NCBI RefSeq assembly: GCF_011067745.1
Contig: NZ_JAAMPJ010000010.1
Location: 186,001-250,000 of the forward strand
Source: Lentzea alba
GTDB lineage: Bacteria; Actinomycetota; Actinomycetes; Mycobacteriales; Pseudonocardiaceae
Length of the DNA: 64,000 bases
Reading direction: 5' to 3'
Shown here: positions 25,390 to 33,383 of the stretch, piece by piece
Layout: the number at the start of each line of letters is the position of its first letter
Position numbering within the stretch: position 1 is the first letter of the stretch
Notes under the pieces: model-generated
Seen by the model: the letters and a program-made list of their open reading frames with translations, nothing else
Databases searched by the model: none
What the model was told of the DNA's origin: nothing
Made by a program: the position numbers and the translations under genes

Positions 25390-26377
25390 TGTACTGACCC
25401 GAGAGGTTAGGAACGCGGCTGGCGGGTGGTAGGCCTGCGAGCGCGGTGTGGCCGCGGTGGTGATTGTAGGTGTGCAGCCACCGCGGCAGCTCGGCTCGTC
25501 GTTCGGTCTCGGTGCGGTAGGGGCGGGCGTAGGCCCACTCGTCGAGCAGGGTGCGGTTGAAGCGTTCGACCTTGCCGTTGGTCTGTGGCCGGTAAGGGCG
25601 GGTGCGTTTGTGGGTGATCCCGGCGGTGGTCAGTGTGTCGCGCCAGAGCAGGGACTTGTAGCACGCGCCGTTGTCGGTGAGTACCCGTTCGACGGTGATC
25701 CCGTTGGTATCAAAGAAGATCTGGGCTCGCTGCCAGAACGCGACCGCGGTTTCCTTCTTCTCGTCGGGCAGGATCTCGCTGTAGGCGAGCCGGGAGTGGT
25801 CGTCCACGGCGTTGTGCAGGTAGCTGTAGCCGACGTGACTGTTGCCGTTGCGGTCGAGGGTCTTGCCCGGTGTGCGGGTGCGGTGACGCTTCCCGGCCTG
25901 ACGGCTGGTCACCCGGTGCCCGCCGCCGTCGGGGATGTTGCCGAGCTTCTTGATATCCACGTGTACCAGCTCGCCGGGCGTCGCGCGTTCGTAGCGGCGC
26001 ACCGGTTGCGCGGTGGCCCGATCGAGATAGGCCAGTCGCGCCAGGCCGAACCGGGTCAGCACACGGTGCACGGTCGAGGGCACCAGTCGCAGCAGGAACG
26101 CGATGCGGGCCGGCCCCCACCGCCGCGCCAGGCGGACCTTGATGATCCGCCGTTCGATCCGAGTCGGAGTGCGGCCCGGACTCGTGTGCGGACGCGACGA
26201 CCGGTCAGCCATGCCCGGCTCGCCCTCGTCCCGGTAACGATCGGCCCATCGTTTCGCGGTGCTGACCGAGACCTGGAACCGCTCCGCGGCCCGCCGCAGC
26301 GGCCAGCCCTCGTCCACGACACACCGGGCCAGGCGCAGCCTGCCCACCGGAGTCAGCGGTGCGTTAGCGTGGGTCAC
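25385..26377 (-). CDS. IS481-family DDE transposase
   Basis: A 330-residue transposase: N-terminal helix-turn-helix (AAERFQVSVSTAKRWADRY, ~30-48), then an rve integrase core with HVDIKKLG, AVDDHSRLAY, LTDNGACY and NGKVERFNRTL, giving the D-D-E residues. The GTG start at 26377 has GGAGG upstream. The reading frame ends with a TAG just beyond the left inverted repeat, in the target duplication shared with the vanX stop. No frameshift seen. Confidence 0.9.
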   Translation of the reverse strand: MTHANAPLTPVGRLRLARCVVDEGWPLRRAAERFQVSVSTAKRWADRYRDEGEPGMADRSSRPHTSPGRTPTRIERRIIKVRLARRWGPARIAFLLRLVPSTVHRVLTRFGLARLAYLDRATAQPVRRYERATPGELVHVDIKKLGNIPDGGGHRVTSRQAGKRHRTRTPGKTLDRNGNSHVGYSYLHNAVDDHSRLAYSEILPDEKKETAVAFWQRAQIFFDTNGITVERVLTDNGACYKSLLWRDTLTTAGITHKRTRPYRPQTNGKVERFNRTLLDEWAYARPYRTETERRAELPRWLHTYNHHRGHTALAGLPPASRVPNLSGQYT

Positions 26378-26493
26378 GAGAGCCTCCGTTGGTCGGTGTA
26401 GACGTCGCAATCCACACCGAACCCGGAGGCCCTCCTCATTCCAACATCATCCGACTACGTGTCGAACCGTTCGCAACCTCAGTGGGCAGTACA
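25390..26493 (-). mobile_element. IS481-family insertion sequence, intact
   Basis: A 1104-bp element bounded by ~26-bp imperfect inverted repeats (left 25390-25415 starting TGTACTGACCC; right 26468-26493, reverse complement starting TGTACTGCCCA), with a 6-bp GCTAGG direct repeat on both sides. One full-length transposase gene occupies most of it on the minus strand. Intact ends, duplication and open frame suggest a recent insertion. Confidence 0.88.
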
Positions 26494-26545
26494 GCTAGGG
26501 CCTGTCCTCAAAGCTGGTATGGCTGACGTGGTTTGATCTTGTGTC

Positions 26546-26947
26546 GTGGTGCGCAGGCATGAGCTCACTGATGAGCAGTGGCGTGTGGTCGAGCCGTTGT
26601 TGCCGCCGTCAGGGGCGAAGGGCCGTCCTCGTATGGACGACCGGCGCGTGATCAACGGGATGTTGTTCAAAGCCAAAACCGGGGTGTCGTGGCGTGATCT
26701 ACCGGAGCGATATGGGCCGTGGAAGACGGTCTACAACCGGTTCTGGCGCTGGTCACGCAACGGCACCCTGACCACGCTGGTCGCCAAGGTGCGGGTGATC
26801 GCGGAGGCGATCGATGAACTCGATCGTGAGGTCTCGATCGACTCGAGCATCGTGCGCGCCCACCAGCACGCTGCCGGTGCCCGCCGCCCCACGCGTGCTC
26901 ACACAGGGGGCGAGCGGGTCGTGTGGCGGGCAGACCGAACCAGATGA
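26546..26947 (+). CDS. IS5-family transposase OrfA
   Basis: A 133-residue N-terminal transposase part with a DUF4096-type helix-turn-helix region (LTDEQWRVVEPLLPP, GVSWRDLPERYGPW) and the first catalytic aspartate in SIDSSIVRAHQHAAG. It ends prematurely at 26945-26947; the remainder of the catalytic domain is in OrfB, one base ahead in frame. A +1 (or -2) shift between ~26880 and 26945, for example around the G5 run at 26906-26910, would join them. Confidence 0.82.
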   Translation: MVRRHELTDEQWRVVEPLLPPSGAKGRPRMDDRRVINGMLFKAKTGVSWRDLPERYGPWKTVYNRFWRWSRNGTLTTLVAKVRVIAEAIDELDREVSIDSSIVRAHQHAAGARRPTRAHTGGERVVWRADRTR

Positions 26948-27428
26948 TCATGCTATCGGCCGGTCACGCGGCGGCGCCTCGACCAAGATTCATGTGGCCT
27001 GCGACGGGCACGGACGCCCGCTCACGACCGTCTTGACCGGCGGGAACATCAACGACTGCACCATGTTCGAGACCGTGCTGGCGGGCGTGTGGTTCCCGCC
27101 GGCACGATCGGGCCGGCTCACGACGCGGCCAGCGCGGGTGATCGCGGACAAGGGCTACTCCAGCAAGTCCATCCGCACTCACCTGCGCCGCCGCGGCATC
27201 CGGGCCACGATCCCCGAACGCCGCGACCAACGCGCCAACCGGGCCCGCCGCGGCCGGGCAGGTGGCCGCCCACCCGCCTTCGATTCGGTGATCTACAAGC
27301 GCCGCAACGTCGTCGAACGCTGCTTCAACCGGCTCAAGCAGTTCCGCGCGATCGCCACCCGCTACGACAAGACCGCCCTGTCCTACCAAGCCATGATCGA
27401 CCTGGCCACCCTCACCCTCTGGCTTTGA
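26814..27428 (+). CDS. IS5-family transposase OrfB (C-terminal catalytic part)
   Basis: A 204-codon open frame; only the part from ~26945 looks like protein conserved in IS5 transposases: DDHAIGRSRGGASTKIH, TVLTGGNINDC, the second aspartate in VIADKGYSSK and the catalytic Glu in RRNVVERCFNRLKQ. The first ~40 codons overlap OrfA in another frame and are probably not translated independently. It likely acts as an OrfAB fusion made by frameshifting, or is broken by an indel. Confidence 0.78.
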   Translation: MNSIVRSRSTRASCAPTSTLPVPAAPRVLTQGASGSCGGQTEPDDHAIGRSRGGASTKIHVACDGHGRPLTTVLTGGNINDCTMFETVLAGVWFPPARSGRLTTRPARVIADKGYSSKSIRTHLRRRGIRATIPERRDQRANRARRGRAGGRPPAFDSVIYKRRNVVERCFNRLKQFRAIATRYDKTALSYQAMIDLATLTLWL

Positions 27429-27440
27429 GGACAGGCCCTA

Positions 27441-27461
27441 GCAGCGACACGCTGCTAGCGG
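27441..27461. terminator. Remaining half of a bidirectional terminator split by the IS elements
   Basis: GCAGCG-ACA-CGCTGCTAGCGG abuts the IS5-type element. Joined to CCGCTA left at 25382-25387, it rebuilds CCGCTAGCAGCG-ACA-CGCTGCTAGCGG, a perfect 12-bp hairpin with 3-nt loop between convergent vanX and echA19. With the TA duplication and an IS base, a 9-bp stem still forms on the echA19 side. Confidence 0.8.
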
Positions 27462-28246
27462 CCCTTGAACTCCGGCTTCCGCTTCTCGGCGAAGGCGCGC
27501 GGCCCTTCCTTCGCGTCCTCGCTCGTGAACACCTCCATGCCCAGCCGAGCGTCCACTTTGAACGCCTCGTTCTCGTGCATCGCCTCGGTCTCCCGCATGG
27601 TGCGCAAGATCGCCCGCACCGCCAGCGGTCCGTTGGCCGTGATCAACGCGGCCAGTTCGAGCGCCTTGGTCAACGCCTGGCCGTCCGGCACGACGTGACC
27701 GATCAGGCCGATCTCCTTGGCCTCGGCGGCGAAGATGTGCCGCCCGGTCAGCAGCAGGTCCGCCGCGACCGTGTACGGGATCTGGCGTGGCAGGCGGACG
27801 GCCGAGCCGCCCAGTGGGAACAGGCCCCAGCGCGCCTCGGAGACGCCGAACCGGGCGCTCTCGCCGGCCACGCGGATGTCCGTCGCCTGCAGGATTTCGG
27901 TGCCGCCGGCGACCGCAGGGCCCTCGACCGCCGCGATGAGAGGTTTCGTCAATCGACGACCTTTCAGCAGCGGTTCGATGACCGAGAAGTCGTACTTGCC
28001 CGCCGATTCGCTGGGGTGGTTGGACGTCATGGCCTTCAGGTCGGCGCCCGCGCAGAAGGAGCCGCCGGCGCCGGTGAGGACGCAGACGCGGACGTCGGGA
28101 TCGTTGTCCACGCGGTCCCACGCCTCGCGCATGATCGCCATCATCGGGCCCGACAAGGCGTTGCGGACCTCCGGGCGGTTCATCGTGACGACCAGAACGT
28201 TGTCGACCAGGTCCACCAACGCGTGTGGTTCTGTCGTGGTGGTCAT
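27455..28246 (-). CDS. echA19: Enoyl-CoA hydratase EchA19
   Basis: A 263-residue crotonase. GSFCAGADLKAM (~62-73) and EGPAVAGGTEILQATD (~108-123) form the oxyanion hole; the C-terminal AFAEKRKPEFKGR is typical of steroid-cluster EchA19 (Rv3516), which hydrates side-chain enoyl-CoA esters. ATG start at 28246 with GGAGG upstream; much longer in-frame upstream sequence overlaps fadD19 and is rejected. Divergent from fadD19 over a KstR-like motif, as in M. tuberculosis. Its TAG stop lies within the terminator palindrome. Confidence 0.88.
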   Translation of the reverse strand: MTTTTEPHALVDLVDNVLVVTMNRPEVRNALSGPMMAIMREAWDRVDNDPDVRVCVLTGAGGSFCAGADLKAMTSNHPSESAGKYDFSVIEPLLKGRRLTKPLIAAVEGPAVAGGTEILQATDIRVAGESARFGVSEARWGLFPLGGSAVRLPRQIPYTVAADLLLTGRHIFAAEAKEIGLIGHVVPDGQALTKALELAALITANGPLAVRAILRTMRETEAMHENEAFKVDARLGMEVFTSEDAKEGPRAFAEKRKPEFKGR

Positions 28247-28296
28247 TTCGGGCGCCTCCTGGATCGAGTCTGACCGCACGGGGGATTGTCCAGAAC

Positions 28297-28310
28297 AGTA
28301 ACACGTTCTA
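28297..28310. promoter_or_regulatory. KstR-type operator between echA19 and fadD19
   Basis: AGTAACACGTTCTA fits TnnAACnnGTTnnA at seven of eight fixed positions (first base A). It lies 11 bp upstream of the fadD19 ATG and 50 bp upstream of echA19. Confidence 0.7.
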
Positions 28311-28321
28311 CTTTGCTCACC

Positions 28322-29908
28322 ATGGCCCTCAACGTCGCAGACCTCGTTGAACACGCCGTCGACACCGTGCCCGACCGGACCGCGCTCGTGTGCGGCTCCA
28401 AGAGGGTCACCTACGCCGAGCTTGAGGAGCGAGCCAACAAACTGGCTCACCACCTGGCAAAAAACGGCGTCACGCAGGGTTCGCACGTTGGGCTCTACGC
28501 ACGCAACTCGATCGAGCTCGTCGAGGCGATGCTCGCGGTCTACAAGCTGCGCGCGGTGGTCATCAACGTGAACTACCGGTACACCAAGAACGAGTTGCAG
28601 TACCTGTTCGGCGAATCGGATCTGGTCGCACTCATACACGAACGGCGGTACTCGCCGCTCGTGGCGGAAGTGGGCGCTCCCGGCCCCACCGTCGTGATCG
28701 ACGACGAGTCCGACGAGGACTTCGCCGGAGTCGACTACGAAACGGCGCTGGCGGCGGAGTCCGGCGAGCGCGACTTCGAGCCGCGCAGCCCTGACGACCT
28801 CTACATCCTGTTCACCGGCGGCACGACCGGCATGCCGAAGGGCGTGATGTGGCGGCACGAGGACGTGTGGCGCACGCTCGGCGGCGGCATCGACTTCGTG
28901 ACCGGCGAACGGCTCACCGACGAGTGGCAGCAGGCCCGCGCCGGCAAGGACTACGGGCTGGTCCGGCTCTGCCTGCCCCCGCTGATCCACGGCGCCGCCC
29001 AGTGGGCCGTGCTCGGCGCGTTGTTCTGCGGCAGCACGGTGGTGCTCGTGCCGAAGTTCGACCCCGCCGAGATCTGGCGCGTGATCGAACGGGAGAAGGT
29101 CCAGGTCGCCGCGATCACCGGCGACGCCATGGGCCGGCCGCTGATCGAGGAGTTCCAGCGAGGCGAGTACGACGGCTCGTCGCTGTTCATCATCAACAGC
29201 AGCGCCGCGTTGTTCTCCTTCACCGTGAAGAAGCAGTACCAGGAGCTGCTGCCGCACACGACGTTGCTGGAGTCGATCGGGTCGAGCGAGACCGGGTCCA
29301 CCGGCATCGGCGCGGTGCCCAAGGAGATCGAGAAGACCGACGGCACCAAGGTGAAGCTCAACGAGGACACCATCGTCATCGACGAGGACGGCAACAAGCT
29401 CGAACCGGCGCCGGGCGTCATCGGCAAGCTGGCGCGCGGCGGGCACATCCCGCTCGGCTACTACAAGGACCCCGAGAAGACCGCGCGGATGTTCGTCGAG
29501 GTCGACGGCAAGCGGTTCACGGTGCCCGGCGACTACGCGCGGTTCGAGGCCGACGGCGACATCACGTTGCTGGGCCGCGGCAACACCTGCGTGAACACCG
29601 GCGGCGAGAAGGTGTTCCCCGAAGAGGTCGAGGCGGCGCTCAAGTCGCACCCGGACGTGTTCGACGCGCTCGTGATCGGCATCCCGGACGACCTGCTCGG
29701 CCAACGCGTCGGCGCCATCGTGCATCCTCGTGAGGGGGCGACGCCGACACTGTCCGAACTGGACGCTCACGTGCGCGAGACGCTCGCGGGCTACAAGGTG
29801 CCGCGGTCGCTGTGGCTGGTCGACCAGATCGGCCGCACCCCCAGCGGCAAACCCGACTACCAGTGGGCAAAGCGCCACGTGGAGGAACATGCGCACCAGC
29901 CTGTGTGA
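28322..29908 (+). CDS. fadD19: Steroid side-chain CoA ligase FadD19
   Basis: A 528-residue ligase that aligns along its length with mycobacterial FadD19: VADLVEHAVDTVPDR at the N terminus, P-loop FTGGTTGMPKGVMWRHED (~172-189), SIGSSETGSTG (~319-329), LGRGNTCVNTGGEKV (~416-430) and KPDYQWAK near the C terminus. FadD19 activates C26/C24-branched sterol side-chain acids. ATG at 28322, few bases after the KstR-like motif and without an obvious Shine-Dalgarno. Overlaps the next gene by 20 nt. Confidence 0.92.
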   Translation: MALNVADLVEHAVDTVPDRTALVCGSKRVTYAELEERANKLAHHLAKNGVTQGSHVGLYARNSIELVEAMLAVYKLRAVVINVNYRYTKNELQYLFGESDLVALIHERRYSPLVAEVGAPGPTVVIDDESDEDFAGVDYETALAAESGERDFEPRSPDDLYILFTGGTTGMPKGVMWRHEDVWRTLGGGIDFVTGERLTDEWQQARAGKDYGLVRLCLPPLIHGAAQWAVLGALFCGSTVVLVPKFDPAEIWRVIEREKVQVAAITGDAMGRPLIEEFQRGEYDGSSLFIINSSAALFSFTVKKQYQELLPHTTLLESIGSSETGSTGIGAVPKEIEKTDGTKVKLNEDTIVIDEDGNKLEPAPGVIGKLARGGHIPLGYYKDPEKTARMFVEVDGKRFTVPGDYARFEADGDITLLGRGNTCVNTGGEKVFPEEVEAALKSHPDVFDALVIGIPDDLLGQRVGAIVHPREGATPTLSELDAHVRETLAGYKVPRSLWLVDQIGRTPSGKPDYQWAKRHVEEHAHQPV

Positions 29909-30977
29909 CCAGTTGGGCATCGAGCACCCGGTTTTCGGCTTCACGCCGTCGGAGCACGTCGCGGCGGCCATCAGCCGGGCCGGTGGGCTCGGTGTCCTCG
30001 GGTGCGTGCGGTTCAACGACGCGGAGGACCTCGACCGCGCGTTGACGTGGATGGACGAGAACACCGACGGCAAACCGTACGGTGTGGACATCGTGATGCC
30101 CGCCAAGGTGCCCACCGAGGGCACCCAGGTCGACCTCGCCGGACTCATTCCGCAGAGCCACAAGGACTTCGTGCAGCAGACGCTGCTGAAGCTCGGCGTG
30201 CCCCCGCTGCCGGACGGCGAGGGCGGCGAGGGCGTGCTCGGCTGGCTGCACTCGGTCGCCCGATCCCACGTCGACATCGCGCTGGAACACCCGATCCGGC
30301 TCATCGCGAACGCCCTGGGCTCGCCGCCTGCCGACGTGATCGAACGGGTGCACGCGGCCGGGGTTCCGGTCGCGGCCCTGGCCGGCAAGGCGGAGCACGC
30401 GCGCCGGCACGTGCAGAACGGCGTCGACATCGTGGTGGCGCAGGGTTATGAGGCCGGCGGACACACCGGCGAGGTCGCCACGATGGTGCTCGTGCCGGAG
30501 ATCGTGGACGCCGTGGACGTTCCGGTGCTGGCGGCGGGCGGGATCGGTTCGGGACGGCAGGCCGCCGCGGCGATGGCTCTCGGTGCGTCGGGTGTGTGGA
30601 TGGGCTCGTACTGGCTGACGACAGCCGAGTACACGCAGAGTCCACTCACCCAGAAAGCGTTGCTGGCAGCCAGTTCGAGCGACACCGTGCGAACGCGGAT
30701 CTACACCGGCAAACCGGCGCGGTTGCTCAAGACCCGGTGGACCGAGGCGTGGGCCGAGCCTGGTGCGCCGGAGCCGTTGCCGATGCCGTTGCAGAACCTG
30801 CTGGTCAGCGAGGCGCACCTGCGCATCGCCCGGTCCGACGACCCGTCCGTGGTGTCGATGCCGGTCGGTCAGGTCGTCGGGCGGATGAACGAGGTGCGCC
30901 CGGTCGCGGACGTGATGACCGACCTGCTGAGGGAGTACGGCGAGACCGTCGAGAGGCTGAACAAGCTCTCCCGTTGA
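29889..30977 (+). CDS. Nitronate monooxygenase-like FMN enzyme (IpdC paralogue)
   Basis: A 362-residue FMN-barrel protein with VAQGYEAGGHTGEVATMVL (~180-198) and AAGGIGSGRQAAAAMALGA, placing it in the 2-nitropropane-dioxygenase family with IpdC. The ATG at 29889 has GGAGGAAC overlap and lies within the fadD19 3' end, so the two are translationally coupled. Its place suggests a side-chain acyl-CoA redox step rather than nitroalkane oxidation. Ends 1 bp before the convergent fadE27. Confidence 0.82.
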   Translation: MRTSLCDQLGIEHPVFGFTPSEHVAAAISRAGGLGVLGCVRFNDAEDLDRALTWMDENTDGKPYGVDIVMPAKVPTEGTQVDLAGLIPQSHKDFVQQTLLKLGVPPLPDGEGGEGVLGWLHSVARSHVDIALEHPIRLIANALGSPPADVIERVHAAGVPVAALAGKAEHARRHVQNGVDIVVAQGYEAGGHTGEVATMVLVPEIVDAVDVPVLAAGGIGSGRQAAAAMALGASGVWMGSYWLTTAEYTQSPLTQKALLAASSSDTVRTRIYTGKPARLLKTRWTEAWAEPGAPEPLPMPLQNLLVSEAHLRIARSDDPSVVSMPVGQVVGRMNEVRPVADVMTDLLREYGETVERLNKLSR

Positions 30978-31895
30978 TCACCACGAGGTGCTGAGCTTCA
31001 AGAGCTGGGCGGTCGCCCCGCCCAGCTCGAACTCGTTGCGCTTCGCCGCGGTGAAGTAGCGGTGCACCTCGTGGCTCATGTCGATGCCCGTCCCGCCGTG
31101 GACGTGCACGGCGGTGTGCGCCACGCGGTGACCCGCGTCGGCCGCCCAGAACTTCGCGGTCGCCACCTCGGCGTCCGCCTCCAGTCCCTCAGAAAGCCGC
31201 CAAGCCGCCTGCCAGAGCGTCAAACGGATCGCGGCGACGTCGATGTACGCGTCAGCGAGCCGTTGCGCCACCGCCTGGAAGCTGCCGATCGGCCGATCGA
31301 ACTGCACCCGAGTCCGCGCGTACTCCGCCGTCAGCTCCAACGCCCGTTCGGTCACGCCGAGCTGCAAAGCACACAGTCCCAACGTGTAGCGCGTGACCAG
31401 CCACTCCGGGGTGAGGCCCGGCACGACCTCGCCGGCACCCGTGAACTCGAACCAGCCCGCCTCGGACCCGTCGACCAGCTCCTGCGCGGTGATCGACAGC
31501 TGGTCGGCCTCGACGAGGAACACCTGCTCGCCGTGCGCCACCAGGAACGCGGCTGCTGCCGAGGCGGACGGCACGGTCGTCTTCGCGCCGCCGGAATCCT
31601 GAGCGAGTGCCACGGACAGCACGGTTCCGGGCGTCAGCCAGCGAGAACGCTGCTCCGGCGTGCCGAAGGACGCCAGTGCGGAGGACGCGACCACGGTCGG
31701 CAGATAGGGGACGGCGGAGACCGCACGGCCCAGTTCGACCAGCACCGAACACTGCTCCAGGACACCGAACTCGTCCGGGGACTCGGGCAAGACGCCGGAC
31801 TTGACCAGGTCGAGCCACGGCGTGTCCGACGAGTCGAGGATCTTCCGGGTCAGCGCGGCCAGCTCGCGCTGCGCCTCGGTCAGCGTGAAGTCCAT
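30978..31895 (-). CDS. fadE27: Acyl-CoA dehydrogenase FadE27 (ChsE5) subunit
   Basis: A 305-residue short acyl-CoA dehydrogenase-fold protein with TRVQFDRPIGSFQAVAQRLAD (~190-210) and HGGTGIDMSHEVHRYF at the C-terminal FAD-binding end. The middle domain lacks the usual substrate motifs, as expected for one chain of the alpha2beta2 ChsE4-ChsE5 enzyme, whose partner FadE26 is encoded 12 bp upstream in the same operon. The pair dehydrogenates 8- and 5-carbon steroid side-chain CoA esters in mycobacteria. Confidence 0.87.
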   Translation of the reverse strand: MDFTLTEAQRELAALTRKILDSSDTPWLDLVKSGVLPESPDEFGVLEQCSVLVELGRAVSAVPYLPTVVASSALASFGTPEQRSRWLTPGTVLSVALAQDSGGAKTTVPSASAAAAFLVAHGEQVFLVEADQLSITAQELVDGSEAGWFEFTGAGEVVPGLTPEWLVTRYTLGLCALQLGVTERALELTAEYARTRVQFDRPIGSFQAVAQRLADAYIDVAAIRLTLWQAAWRLSEGLEADAEVATAKFWAADAGHRVAHTAVHVHGGTGIDMSHEVHRYFTAAKRNEFELGGATAQLLKLSTSW

Positions 31896-31907
31896 GGCGT
31901 CTCCCGA

Positions 31908-33068
31908 CTATCGAGGCACGGCGGGAAGACCGAGGCCCGCCCGCGCGATGATGTCCCGCTGGATCTCGTTGGTGCCGCCGCCGAACGTGAGGATCAGCGA
32001 CGAACGGTGCATGCGCTCCACACGGCCCTGCAGCAACGCACCCGGCGAGCCGGTCCGCACGATTCCGTTGGCGCCCAGCACCTCCATCAGCAGCCGGTAG
32101 CCCTCGGTGGCGAACTCGGTGCCGAACACCTTGGTGGCCGAGGCCTCCGCGGGGGAGGGCGCCTCGTCACCGCCGGACGCGATCCGCCAGTTGATCAGCT
32201 TGAGGAACTCCGTCTTGGCGTGCACGCGAGCCAGGTGCAGGCGCACCCACTCGTGTTCGGCGGCACCGGTTTCGTCAGCCCATTGACGAACCTCGCGCAG
32301 CGCGGTCTGCAGCGGCGCGGCGGAGCACAACGCGACGCGCTCGTGGTTGAGCTGGTTGGTGATGAGCTTCCAGCCCTTGTGCTCCTCGCCGATCAGGTTC
32401 GCCGCCGGCACGCGCACGTTGTCGTAGAAGGTCGCGCTGGTCGTGGGGCCGGACATCGTCGGCACCGGGGTCCAGGAGAAGCCCGGATCCGTCGTCGGCA
32501 CGATGATGATGCTCAAACCCCTGTGCCGCTGCGACTCCTGGTCGGTGCGGCAGGCCAGCCAGACGTAGTCCGCGTACTGGATGAGGCTGGTCCACATCTT
32601 CTGGCCGTTGATGACGTAGTCGGAACCGTCTCGCACGGCCCGAGTGCGCAACCCGGCCAGATCGGTGCCCGCCTCGGGTTCCGAGTAGCCGATCGCGAAG
32701 TGGATCTCGCCGGACGCGATCTTCGGCAGGTAGAAGGCCTTTTGCTCGGGCGTCCCGTAGGCCATGATCGTCGGCCCGATCGAGTTCAGCGTCAGGAACG
32801 GCACCGGCGCACCGGCCGCGGAGGCCTCGTCCAGGAAGATCAGCTGCTCGATCATCGGACGGTCGCGGCCACCGTACTCCTGCGGCCAGCCGATGGTCAG
32901 CCACCCGTCGAGACCCATCTGACGGACGGTGTCCTTGTACACCTCGGCATCGCCGTAGTCGCTGCCTCCGGCGAGGCCGGCTCGGCGTTCCGGCGTCATG
33001 AGCGCGGCGAAGTACGCCCGCAACTCCTGGCGCAACTGCTCCTGTTCGGGCGTGAAACCGATGCGCAT
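31908..33068 (-). CDS. fadE26: Acyl-CoA dehydrogenase FadE26 (ChsE4) subunit
   Basis: A 386-residue acyl-CoA dehydrogenase with GYSEPEAGTDLAGLRTRAV (~126-144), INGQKMWTS, FYDNVRVPAANLIGEEHKGW and a C-terminal GGGTNEIQRDIIA. It carries the fuller set of FAD/substrate motifs of the ChsE4-ChsE5 heterotetramer. ATG at 33066-33068, just after a perfect KstR palindrome on the opposite side of which lies fdxD. Order fdxD<>fadE26-fadE27 matches Rv3503c/3504/3505. Confidence 0.88.
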   Translation of the reverse strand: MRIGFTPEQEQLRQELRAYFAALMTPERRAGLAGGSDYGDAEVYKDTVRQMGLDGWLTIGWPQEYGGRDRPMIEQLIFLDEASAAGAPVPFLTLNSIGPTIMAYGTPEQKAFYLPKIASGEIHFAIGYSEPEAGTDLAGLRTRAVRDGSDYVINGQKMWTSLIQYADYVWLACRTDQESQRHRGLSIIIVPTTDPGFSWTPVPTMSGPTTSATFYDNVRVPAANLIGEEHKGWKLITNQLNHERVALCSAAPLQTALREVRQWADETGAAEHEWVRLHLARVHAKTEFLKLINWRIASGGDEAPSPAEASATKVFGTEFATEGYRLLMEVLGANGIVRTGSPGALLQGRVERMHRSSLILTFGGGTNEIQRDIIARAGLGLPAVPR

Positions 33069-33079
33069 GACGGCTACTC

Positions 33080-33093
33080 TAGAACAAGTTCTA
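33080..33093. promoter_or_regulatory. Perfect palindromic KstR operator
   Basis: TAGAACAAGTTCTA satisfies the KstR consensus fully and is a near-perfect dyad (arms TAGAAC and GTTCTA around AA). It sits 11 bp from the fadE26 start and 20 bp from the fdxD start, so it probably controls both. Confidence 0.9.
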
Positions 33094-33113
33094 CTTGATG
33101 TCAGGAGGCCGGG

Positions 33114-33305
33114 ATGAAGGTCGCCGTCGACCCTGCGCTGTGTGAGGCGCACGGTGAGTGCGTATCAATCTTGCCCGCGGTGTTTGACCTTGACGACGAT
33201 GAGGTTCTGCAGATCCGGGAGGGTGAGCTGGCCGATGACGAGGTGGCGGCGGCGGAACGTGCGGTCGCGGCCTGCCCGATGGGCGCGCTGCGCCTCTCAC
33301 GCTGA
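33114..33305 (+). CDS. fdxD: [3Fe-4S] ferredoxin FdxD
   Basis: A 63-residue ferredoxin. CEAHGEC (residues 10-16) and the C-terminal CPMGAL supply three cysteines, with His replacing a fourth ligand, typical of single-cluster 3Fe-4S ferredoxins that feed P450s. The equivalent Rv3503c belongs to the KstR regulon. An electron donor role for CYP125 is plausible. GGAGGCCGGG precedes the ATG. Confidence 0.88.
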   Translation: MKVAVDPALCEAHGECVSILPAVFDLDDDEVLQIREGELADDEVAAAERAVAACPMGALRLSR

Positions 33306-33322
33306 TGGGTCTTGTCATGAAC

Positions 33323-33336
33323 AAGAACAGATTCTA
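33323..33336. promoter_or_regulatory. Degenerate KstR-like motif upstream of ADH gene
   Basis: AAGAACAGATTCTA matches six of eight fixed positions of TnnAACnnGTTnnA (first base A, GTT replaced by ATT). It lies 47 bp before the alcohol dehydrogenase start, in the 78-bp gap after fdxD. Confidence 0.4.
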
Positions 33337-33383
33337 GTGTGCGACGGGTACCTCAGCCGTGAGCTCAGCGAGGAGTGATCCCG

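Larger units (their letters stand above)
26498..27438 (+). mobile_element. IS5-family (IS427-like) insertion sequence
   Basis: A 941-bp element with near-perfect terminal inverted repeats GGGCCTGTCCTCAAAGC at both ends. TA flanks both ends (26496-26497 and 27439-27440), consistent with a TA duplication within GCTAGC. Two overlapping plus-strand frames encode the transposase. Confidence 0.87.

Noticed and set aside
26461..26476. GAACCGTTC as a KstR site
   Set aside because: The AAC and GTT half-sites are one base apart rather than two, and it lies in the IS481-type terminal repeat.
28247..30430. Long open minus frame upstream of echA19
   Set aside because: It is the shadow of fadD19 and the nitronate-monooxygenase-like gene, which have full family motifs on the plus strand.
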